Positions 1-6,117 of a stretch of 7,179 bases of DNA are shown one piece after another (the stretch's first letter is position 1; the number at the start of each line of letters is the position of its first letter). The position numbers and the translations under genes are program-made. The notes under the pieces were generated by a model. That model saw only the letters and a list, made by a program, of their open reading frames with translations. It did no database searches and had not been told where the DNA came from. The DNA is from an uncultured Sulfurovum sp. Lineage in GTDB: Bacteria > Campylobacterota > Campylobacteria > Campylobacterales > Sulfurovaceae. The DNA is taken from contig CACVAR010000120.1 of assembly GCA_902727905.1 (NCBI GenBank), forward strand, positions 1-7,179, in the 5' to 3' direction.

Positions 1-226
1 AAGCCGTAATGGCAGAAGACAACCCAAAGCTAACAGAGAGCAGTAAAAAAAACACCATAAAACTGTAAGACAAAGCTGAGATGGCAGCCGTAGAAATTTG
101 ACCTACATAAAAAGTGTCAACCACGTTGTACATGGTATTAAAAAACATCCCAATACTCGACGGTATGGCAATCTGAATGATGAGTTGACGGATGTCTTTA
201 GTAAGGAGTTCATTTTCTTTTTTCAT
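1..226 (-). CDS. MATE-family efflux transporter, N-terminal part (truncated by window edge)
   Basis: On the minus strand an ATG at 226-224 opens 75 codons without a stop and runs off the left edge. The protein begins with a short charged cytoplasmic segment (MKKENELLTKDIRQ) and continues into hydrophobic segments. The pattern IAIPSSIGMFFNTMYNVVD followed by TFYVGQIS (about residues 19-45) matches the first helices of MATE (NorM/DinF-type) multidrug exporters, which exchange cationic drugs for Na+ or H+ across the inner membrane. A second long hydrophobic stretch begins near residue 50. The alternative upstream ATG (minus strand, about 233) hits a stop after seven codons, so this start is the only reasonable one, although the ribosome site is weak. 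GC is about 38%, higher than the genes to the right. The gene diverges from the antitoxin gene and may be controlled through the palindrome at 281-298. Only the N-terminus is visible, so substrate and subfamily cannot be assigned. Confidence 0.8.
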   Translation of the reverse strand, partial: MKKENELLTKDIRQLIIQIAIPSSIGMFFNTMYNVVDTFYVGQISTAAISALSYSFMVFFLLLSVSFGLSSAITA

Positions 227-280
227 AGGGCATTGTAGTGTTAATGGCTAAAAGTTGAATGAATGGGGGAATAAAATAAA

Positions 281-298
281 TTATGGTTGTAACCATAA
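281..298. promoter_or_regulatory. Palindromic operator-like site between MATE gene and antitoxin gene
   Basis: TTATGGTTGTAACCATAA has two perfect 8-base arms (TTATGGTT / AACCATAA) around a 2-base centre. A further TTATGG half-like element follows at about 314-319. The length and symmetry are typical of a site for a dimeric repressor or activator (TetR, MarR or MerR type). It lies 55 bases upstream of the MATE start, where many drug exporters are controlled by a local regulator. No such regulator is encoded in this window. Its role and its regulator are inferred; only the palindrome is seen. Confidence 0.45.
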
Positions 299-355
299 AA
301 ATATGCGAATTTATTATGGATATAGCTTGAATAAAAAGCTCTTTAGTTTTTTGTA

Positions 356-382
356 TTGATAAGGTATTTTATTGACTATAAG
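356..382 (+). promoter_or_regulatory. Possible promoter of the antitoxin gene
   Basis: A TTGATA-like -35 (356-361) is followed after 15 bases by TATAAG (377-382), which would start RNA near 389, about 40 bases before the antitoxin ATG. The spacing is short. A second -10-like TACAAT at 405-410 would give a leader of only about 13 bases. Either could serve; the AT-rich background makes chance matches common. Confidence 0.25.
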
Positions 383-429
383 TATTTGTGTGGCTCAAAA
401 ATGCTACAATAAATAAAAAAGGATACTTT

Positions 430-699
430 ATGGCATTAGATTCAACGGTAAGAGCAAGAGTGGATGGAGAGTTAAAAGAAGAAGTTGAGGCTATTTTAAG
501 TGAAATTGGACTTAGTACATCTCAGGCTATTACCCTTTTCTTAAAGCGTATTAAGTATGAAAAAGGTATTCCTTTTGAGTTGAAAGTTCCTAATGCTACA
601 ACATTACAAGCTATGGAAGAAGCAAAAAATAACGATGGTGAAACAGTTAATTTAAATGAGTTTCTAAAAGAGAGTGAAACTTATGCTAAAACTCTTTAG
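430..699 (+). CDS. RelB/DinJ-family type II antitoxin
   Basis: This 89-residue protein has the ribbon-helix-helix layout of RelB/DinJ antitoxins: a short strand (STVRARV, residues 5-11), helix 1 (about 13-25), then the conserved turn GLSTSQAITLFLKRI (27-41) and GIPFEL (46-51). The C-terminal third is acidic and probably wraps the toxin. Such proteins bind their own promoter as dimers and neutralise a RelE/YafQ mRNA-cleaving toxin. The reading frame is open upstream to a GTG at 388, but the ATG at 430 is preferred: AGGA at 420-423 lies six bases before it, and homologues typically begin MALDST or similar. The toxin gene overlapping its 3' end is broken, so this appears to be an orphan antitoxin. 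It may still repress its own promoter or protect against related toxins elsewhere in the genome (inference). Confidence 0.88.
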   Translation: MALDSTVRARVDGELKEEVEAILSEIGLSTSQAITLFLKRIKYEKGIPFELKVPNATTLQAMEEAKNNDGETVNLNEFLKESETYAKTL

Positions 700-856
700 A
701 GCTAAAATATTTTTAAAAGATTATCGGAAAATTAAATTTACTGACAAAACTTATTAAAAATATGTATTGTTTATAAGTCATTTATTGAAAGAAGAATTAT
801 TGCCCAAAGAAGGTAAAGTCTTAGGGATAGGTTTTAGTTCAGGTAGTGACTGTTGA
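683..856 (+). pseudogene. Broken YafQ/RelE-family toxin gene, partner of the antitoxin
   Basis: An ATG at 683 overlaps the antitoxin's last 17 bases in a different frame, the usual arrangement for these pairs, with AAAGAGAG (667-674) as ribosome site. It reads MLKLFRAKIFLKDYRKIKF then TDKTY and meets TAA at 755-757. Reading through in the same frame continues with KYVLFISHLLKEELLPKE (758-811). This is what family members show at that point (…F/Y-E-K-[YF]-[IV]…LL..E.LP.E), so the stop most simply derives from a GAA codon by one G-to-T change. After about 811 the expected DH-L-G-W and FREFHI-GD motifs and the C-terminal catalytic region are absent, and a second in-frame TGA comes at 854. Intact members are about 90 residues. 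The product would be a 24-residue peptide with no ribonuclease activity. Family assignment rests on remembered consensus and is fairly secure for the N-terminal half. Confidence 0.7.
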
Positions 857-936
857 TACTTCTTCAGGATTTGTTGATAACCTTCAAATGGAGAGCTACT
901 TTAAAAACAGACTCTCTTGTGAAAAACTCCCTAATG
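857..936. other. Short stretch without a supportable gene
   Basis: Between the toxin remnant and the operon promoter I see no intact gene. Short open stretches exist: plus strand 831-968 (45 codons, no good start) and two minus-strand fragments, none with a start plus ribosome site or a motif I recognise. It may be debris from a rearrangement that also removed the toxin's 3' end. Confidence 0.4.
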
Positions 937-965
937 TTGTCTTTGCTGTAATGATTAGATATAAT
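937..965 (+). promoter_or_regulatory. Predicted sigma-70 type promoter of the four-gene operon
   Basis: TTGTCT (937-942) and a perfect TATAAT (960-965) are separated by 17 bases, the ideal spacing. RNA would start near 972, giving a leader of about 26 bases before the methyltransferase ATG at 998. No other promoter-like element is as good between the antitoxin and the methyltransferase, and the overlaps downstream imply that this one drives all four genes. An AT-only inverted repeat ATTAAA-TAAG-TTTAAT (964-979) covers the predicted start site and could be an operator, but may be chance. Confidence 0.55.
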
Positions 966-997
966 TAAATAAGTTTAATGGTAGGATAAAATAATTA

Positions 998-2017
998 ATG
1001 AAACAATATAAAGTAGGAAGTTTGTTCGCAGGTGTAGGTGGTGTTTGCCAAGCATTTAATAATACTTCTAGTCAAGTTATATGGGCAAATGAGATTGATA
1101 AAAATGCATGTATAACTTATAAGTTAAATCATCAAAATACAAAGCTAATTGAAGATGATGTTCGAAATTTATCTTGTAAAAATTTAGAAAAAATTGATAT
1201 TTTAACAGCAGGATTTCCATGTCAGCCATTTTCACAGGCAGGACATGGAAAAGGGTTTGAAGATGAGAGAGCTGAATTATTTTTTGATGTTACTAGATTA
1301 TTGAAAGAGTTAAAGCCTCAAGCCTATTTTTTAGAGAATGTTAGAACTTTAGCCTCGCATGATAAGGGTAATACTTTTAATGTTATTCAGAAAGAGATTC
1401 AAAAAGTAGGTTACTCTTTTATTCCTTTTGTACTAAATGCTGCAGAGTACACGGATATACCACAGGGTAGAGAAAGAATATATATTGTTGGGTTCAAAGG
1501 TGAATCAAATTATACTTTTGAAAAGCCTATTAAAGTAAATGAACATGATAGTGCTAATCGCTGTAAGCTTTCTCAGTCTTTTAAAATTCCTACAAAATCA
1601 AGAAACAGTATTAAAAAAGTAAAAGATTTTCTTGATAAATCGACAGTGTTACCAAGTGATATTTATGATAGTTTAGAAAACAAGATACACCAAAGAGTAA
1701 GAGAGGTAGCAACAAAAAAGGATACAGTTTATCAATATAGACGATATTATGTTCGCGAAAACAAATCAAATGTATGTCCTACATTAACAGCTAATATGGG
1801 TGGTGGTGGGCACAATATTCCTATTGTTTTAGATAATGGTACTCCTAGACGCTTAACACCTAAAGAGTGTTTTAATTTACAAGGGTTTACACAAAAGTTT
1901 AAATTGCCTAATAATGTAGCTAGAGGACAACTTTATAAACAAGCAGGTAACTCTGTTGTCGTGCCTATGGTACAACAAATTGCTGAAGAGATTGTAAGAG
2001 TTTTAGATGAAAACTGA
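998..2017 (+). CDS. dcm: DNA (cytosine-5)-methyltransferase
   Basis: This 339-residue enzyme transfers a methyl group from S-adenosylmethionine to C5 of cytosine in a specific DNA sequence. The family motifs appear in order: I SLFAGVGG (8-15, cofactor site), II NEIDKNA (31-37), DDVRNL (53-58), IV GFPCQPFS (72-79, catalytic Cys75), VI ENV (113-115), VIII QGRERIYIVGF (156-166), IX RRLTPKE (284-290) and X with QAGNSVVVP (315-323). The target-recognition region lies between VIII and IX (about 167-280), including TLTANMGGGGHNIPIV (262-277); its sequence does not let me name the DNA site. All catalytic positions are present and the length is normal for HhaI/HaeIII-type enzymes. There is no N-terminal helix-turn-helix extension, so autoregulation by such a domain is unlikely. 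AGGA at 983-986 is an 11-base, rather distant, ribosome site. Its stop overlaps the next start by 11 bases. The symbol is used in the general family sense, not to imply CCWGG specificity. Confidence 0.95.
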   Translation: MKQYKVGSLFAGVGGVCQAFNNTSSQVIWANEIDKNACITYKLNHQNTKLIEDDVRNLSCKNLEKIDILTAGFPCQPFSQAGHGKGFEDERAELFFDVTRLLKELKPQAYFLENVRTLASHDKGNTFNVIQKEIQKVGYSFIPFVLNAAEYTDIPQGRERIYIVGFKGESNYTFEKPIKVNEHDSANRCKLSQSFKIPTKSRNSIKKVKDFLDKSTVLPSDIYDSLENKIHQRVREVATKKDTVYQYRRYYVRENKSNVCPTLTANMGGGGHNIPIVLDNGTPRRLTPKECFNLQGFTQKFKLPNNVARGQLYKQAGNSVVVPMVQQIAEEIVRVLDEN

Positions 2018-3425
2018 ACTTGTTAATCCTAATATAAAAAACTTTATTAAATCGTTTCGTGATGTGGGATATACTTTTGAGATAGCTGTTGCTGATATTT
2101 TAGACAATAGTATCTCTGCTAATGCTACAGAGATTAACATTTATATTGTTCCTAGTCCAAAACTTTTCTTTTGTATGTTGGATAATGGTAAAGGAATGTC
2201 TGAAAAAGAGCTTGTAGAGGCGATGAGGTTAGCAACAAAAAATCCTGAAGAGGAAAGAGAGAAAAAGGATTTAGGTCGTTTTGGTCTTGGGTTGAAAACA
2301 GCATCATTTTCACAATGCAAAAAGTTAACCGTTTTATCTAAAAAAGATGGCATTGTTTCGATAAGGCAGTGGGATTTAGACTATATTTCTTCCACTAATC
2401 AATGGTTACTAATAACTCCTAACCTTTCTGACTTTAAGGATACTCCTTTAGTTGATGAACTAAATAGTTTAGAGAGTGGTACATTAGTTATATGGGAAGA
2501 GATTGATAGGTATAAGGAAGAATCTTTCTCTACTAATATTGAAAAACTGAGAAAACATCTCTCTTTGGTTTTTCATAGGTTTTTAGAGGGGTCAGATAGT
2601 TTTACTAAGTTGAAAATTAGTATTAATAACAGTTTATTGAAACCATTTGACCCTTTTAATACAAATAATGATGCAACCTTTAGAAAATCATCTGAAAAGA
2701 TTAAAATATATGACTCCATGATTGAGGTTACACCTTATATTTTACCCCATCATAGTAAAGTCTCTAGGCAAGAGTGGGAAGAGTATTCAACAAGTGATGG
2801 GTATATCAAGTCACAAGGGTTTTATCTGTACCGTACCAATAGACTGTTGATACATGGCACATGGTGGGGACTCCATAAAGCTATTGATGCTCATAAGCTT
2901 GTAAGAATTAAAATTGATATATCCAATAAGCAAGACAGTTATTGGGGAATAGATATTAAGAAGTCCACAGCTAACCCAATGCCTGAGATTAAAAAAGATT
3001 TAAAGCGAATTATTTTAGAAGTGACAAAAGAGGGTTTAAAGCCTTTTGTAAAACGGGATAGAAAGATTAATGATAAAACAACCACAAGATTTTGGACAAC
3101 TATTCCTAATAATGAAGAGTTTCGTTTTGGATTAAATAAAGAGCATCCCATTTATCAAAAATTATTAACTTCACTTTCTGAAGATGGCATCTCTTTATTA
3201 AACATATATTTAAAAGGTTTAGAAGCTTATTTACCTCTATCTGCTATACAGTCTCAGTTACAACAAAATCCTCATAAGGTTAAACAAGAACAGGCTTTAT
3301 CAGATGAAGATATAGAGAAGTTAGTGGTAAAATTACAATCATCAGGCTTGAGTCAAGAGTATATTGATAGTCTATTAAAAACAGAGATATTTAAAAACAA
3401 AAAGGGGTTGTTGGAAGATGAATAG
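2007..3425 (+). CDS. GHKL (MutL/MORC/Hsp90-fold) ATPase of a restriction-modification-like system
   Basis: This is a 472-residue protein with an N-terminal GHKL ATP-binding domain. Visible motifs are the N box ADILDNSISA (29-38, Mg-binding Asn34), the G1 box DNGKGM (59-64), the G2 lid loop LGRFGLGLKTAS (89-100) and SGTLVIW (157-163). A second domain of S5-like type likely follows (about 210-350), with WGIDIKKSTANP (313-324) holding the candidate catalytic lysine that reaches the ATP. The C-terminal 100 residues are Lys/Glu/Gln-rich and predicted helical, without a recognised domain. By analogy with MutL and MORC, it should dimerise when ATP binds and act as a clamp or switch controlling a nuclease or helicase (inference). 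The usual catalytic Glu of the N box is Asp30 here. The start at 2007 has TAAGAG (1995-2000) six bases upstream and overlaps the methyltransferase end by 11 bases, suggesting coupled translation. Confidence 0.88.
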   Translation: MKTELVNPNIKNFIKSFRDVGYTFEIAVADILDNSISANATEINIYIVPSPKLFFCMLDNGKGMSEKELVEAMRLATKNPEEEREKKDLGRFGLGLKTASFSQCKKLTVLSKKDGIVSIRQWDLDYISSTNQWLLITPNLSDFKDTPLVDELNSLESGTLVIWEEIDRYKEESFSTNIEKLRKHLSLVFHRFLEGSDSFTKLKISINNSLLKPFDPFNTNNDATFRKSSEKIKIYDSMIEVTPYILPHHSKVSRQEWEEYSTSDGYIKSQGFYLYRTNRLLIHGTWWGLHKAIDAHKLVRIKIDISNKQDSYWGIDIKKSTANPMPEIKKDLKRIILEVTKEGLKPFVKRDRKINDKTTTRFWTTIPNNEEFRFGLNKEHPIYQKLLTSLSEDGISLLNIYLKGLEAYLPLSAIQSQLQQNPHKVKQEQALSDEDIEKLVVKLQSSGLSQEYIDSLLKTEIFKNKKGLLEDE

Positions 3426-6117
3426 TTATCAAAAGGTAAAAACACATATTTTTAGAATATTACAAGATAAACAGCGAGAAAAGGGTTTACTGGAGATTGA
3501 TGATATTAGCAGAGAGGTTGGTAATACAGAAGAGTTAATTGCTCAATTAGGTCTTGATACATTTGCACAGATTTTATCTATTGAAAACCTGTTACCTCTG
3601 AATCAAAGTGACTTTACAAGAATGAAGAAAGATTTGGAAACTCATTTTGATGTAAAAATGAATGAAGGAGTTTTAATTCAGGGAAATGAGCAACAAAATA
3701 GAGATACAACATGGTGGAGTAATAAGTCAAAGTTAGAGTTGGATAACTATTATTGGGATAGATACAAAGAGTATTTAAAAGAGTCATTACCTCCTGAAGT
3801 TGTTAAAACAATTGATGATGATACTGATGTGGTTATGGATAATATTGAAAATCCAGTCATAGATAGCTTTTCAAGGTTTGGTATGGTTGTAGGACATGTA
3901 CAGTCTGGAAAGACAGCAAACTACTCATCACTTGTCTGTAAAGCTGCTGATGCAGGGTATAAGTTTATTGTTGTTATTGCAGGTGGTATTAATAATCTAA
4001 GAGACCAAACACAAGAGAGACTCAATGAAGCATTTGTTGGTATAGATAGAGGGAAACAAGTAGGAGTAGGTAGTTTAAATCGAAGTAAATTACCAATTAG
4101 TTTAACTACTGTTCAAAAAGACTTTAATACAACTGATGCTGATAAAAACTCACAAGGACTTAATTTTGATAATATAAATACACCTATATTATTGGTGATT
4201 AAAAAGAATACAAGTACATTAACAAGCGTTATTGTTTGGCTGAAAAATCAATACAAAAACAAGATTCCAAATCATGCTATGCTTGTTATTGATGATGAGT
4301 CTGACTATGCTTCAGTCAATACAAATGAAGAAGAAGACCCCACAACAATCAATAAAAAAATAAGAACACTTTTAGAAGTTTTTCATAAAAGTGCCTATGT
4401 CGCCTATACTGCAACTCCGTATGCAAATATATTTATAGACCATGAGGTAGGGGCATATGAGAATATTTATGTAGATAAAAAAGTTAAATCAGCCAATATA
4501 TCAGAAGATTTATTCCCTAATGATTTTATTTATGCTCTTGATGCTCCTAGTAATTATTTTGGTGCAAGAAAAATATTTTTAGACACAAATGGAAAATATT
4601 TAGTACCAATAAGTGATTACTTAGAGGATATCCCTTCTACACACAAAAAAGATTTTGAACTTTTATCAATACCTGAAAGTCTTTATGAGGCGATGCGAGT
4701 ATTTGTATTAAATGTTGCCATTCGAAAACTAAGGGGACAGGGTGATAAACATAACAGTATGTTAATACATGCAACTCGATTTACAGCTGTTCATCAAAAA
4801 TTTTATTTTCATGTGGATAACTATATAGAGAGTCTTAAATCTAATATTATTGCTTATGGTTCTTTACCTAACCCTTCTGAACAGAGTTCTCTAATTCAAA
4901 GTTTAAAAGATACATTTGAACTGAGGTATTTAACTTTAGAAGAGGATGCAAAGCCAATTTGGAGTGATCTATTAGGCTCTATAGTATCTACTATAGAAAG
5001 TATAGTTATAAGAGAAGTACATCAAGATAAAAAAATTGATTTAGAGTACCGTATCGAAAGACCAACAAATGCAATTGTGATTGGAGGAACAAGTTTATCT
5101 CGTGGATATACTTTAGAGGGACTAAGTGTCAGTTATTTTTTAAGAAATACAGTGTTTTATGATACTTTAATGCAGATGGGTCGCTGGTTTGGTTATCGGA
5201 TTGGATATCAAGACTTATGTAAAATTTATATGTCAGAGACAATGATTGATAACTTTGCCCAGATTATTGAGTCAACAGAGGACTTAATGCTAGATTTTAA
5301 AATGATGGCAAAATTGAAAAGGACACCTAATGATTTTGGGCTATCGGTAAAAAATCATCCAAATAGTTTATTACAGGTAACAGCAAAAAATAAATTAAAA
5401 AACACAACTCAATATACGCACAGTATGAATTTAAATGGACACCTAAAAGAGACGGTTAGGTTCAACAAAGATAATAAAATACATCAGAAAAATTTTGAAG
5501 TAATAAAAAAGTTGATATTTGAATTAGCATCGGATAAGTTGATATTTGTTAAGAAAAGTTTTTTATGGAAAGGTATCGATAAATCTTATGTGGTTGACTT
5601 TTTAGAAAAATTTGAAACCTATCAAACAGACTCCATTGGAGCAAAAAACTTAATGCCAATTAAGCATATTCAGGAGTATGTTAATACAATTGATACAACA
5701 TGGGATATAGCTCTTTATTCTGGTTCAGAAAAAGAGATACTCTTTAGTGATGAGGTTAAAATTCAGACAGAGCTAAGAAGAAGTAACTATACAGATTTTA
5801 AATATTATTATCAACTTGGAGGAAGAAAGTTATCTCAAGGAAACCCTGAATATATAGTATTGTCTCAGAAAGATATTGATGATATTAATAGTAGAGAGTT
5901 TCCTAAAGGAGAAAAGACTAAATACGTTAGAAGTAAACTAAAAAACCCTATTTTAATGCTTCATATTTTATCTACACCTAGTACAGATATACTACCAGCA
6001 TTTGGTATTTGTTTCCCCAATAATGGCTTAAGTGAAACACAAACTGTAGAGTATACAATCAATAAGCGTAAGTTACAAGAGTTAAGAATGGATGAAGAGA
6101 GTTATGATGATAAATAG
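3418..6117 (+). CDS. Z1-domain superfamily II helicase-like protein
   Basis: This 899-residue protein has helicase motifs in order: Walker A GHVQSGKT (159-166, Lys165), Walker B IDDESD (291-296, a DExD-type box written DDES), motif III TATP (331-334) within AYVAYTATPYANIF, then HATRF (451-455), motif V region VIGGTSLSRGYTLEGLS (554-570) and motif VI QMGRWFGYR (586-594, arginine fingers Arg589 and/or Arg594). The second half of this core corresponds to the Z1 domain (roughly 350-600). Family members are found with DNA methylases and GHKL ATPases and are thought to use ATP to translocate on or remodel DNA; direct biochemistry is unknown to me. Residues 1-150 and 610-899 carry no domain I recognise; the C-terminal part could bind DNA or partners. 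The ATG at 3418 overlaps the previous gene by 8 bases, with AAGGGG at 3401-3406 as ribosome site. All core residues are intact and no frameshift is seen. Confidence 0.92.
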   Translation: MNSYQKVKTHIFRILQDKQREKGLLEIDDISREVGNTEELIAQLGLDTFAQILSIENLLPLNQSDFTRMKKDLETHFDVKMNEGVLIQGNEQQNRDTTWWSNKSKLELDNYYWDRYKEYLKESLPPEVVKTIDDDTDVVMDNIENPVIDSFSRFGMVVGHVQSGKTANYSSLVCKAADAGYKFIVVIAGGINNLRDQTQERLNEAFVGIDRGKQVGVGSLNRSKLPISLTTVQKDFNTTDADKNSQGLNFDNINTPILLVIKKNTSTLTSVIVWLKNQYKNKIPNHAMLVIDDESDYASVNTNEEEDPTTINKKIRTLLEVFHKSAYVAYTATPYANIFIDHEVGAYENIYVDKKVKSANISEDLFPNDFIYALDAPSNYFGARKIFLDTNGKYLVPISDYLEDIPSTHKKDFELLSIPESLYEAMRVFVLNVAIRKLRGQGDKHNSMLIHATRFTAVHQKFYFHVDNYIESLKSNIIAYGSLPNPSEQSSLIQSLKDTFELRYLTLEEDAKPIWSDLLGSIVSTIESIVIREVHQDKKIDLEYRIERPTNAIVIGGTSLSRGYTLEGLSVSYFLRNTVFYDTLMQMGRWFGYRIGYQDLCKIYMSETMIDNFAQIIESTEDLMLDFKMMAKLKRTPNDFGLSVKNHPNSLLQVTAKNKLKNTTQYTHSMNLNGHLKETVRFNKDNKIHQKNFEVIKKLIFELASDKLIFVKKSFLWKGIDKSYVVDFLEKFETYQTDSIGAKNLMPIKHIQEYVNTIDTTWDIALYSGSEKEILFSDEVKIQTELRRSNYTDFKYYYQLGGRKLSQGNPEYIVLSQKDIDDINSREFPKGEKTKYVRSKLKNPILMLHILSTPSTDILPAFGICFPNNGLSETQTVEYTINKRKLQELRMDEESYDDK

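Noticed and set aside
388..429. GTG-initiated N-terminal extension of the antitoxin
   Set aside because: The extra 14 residues match nothing in RelB/DinJ proteins, and the ATG at 430 has a well-spaced AGGA.
2141..2353. 70-codon minus-strand ORF inside the GHKL gene
   Set aside because: It lies fully within a gene with clear conserved motifs and has no family resemblance; it is a frame shadow.
2939..3151. 70-codon minus-strand ORF inside the GHKL gene
   Set aside because: Shadow of the coding strand, with no motif or ribosome-site support.
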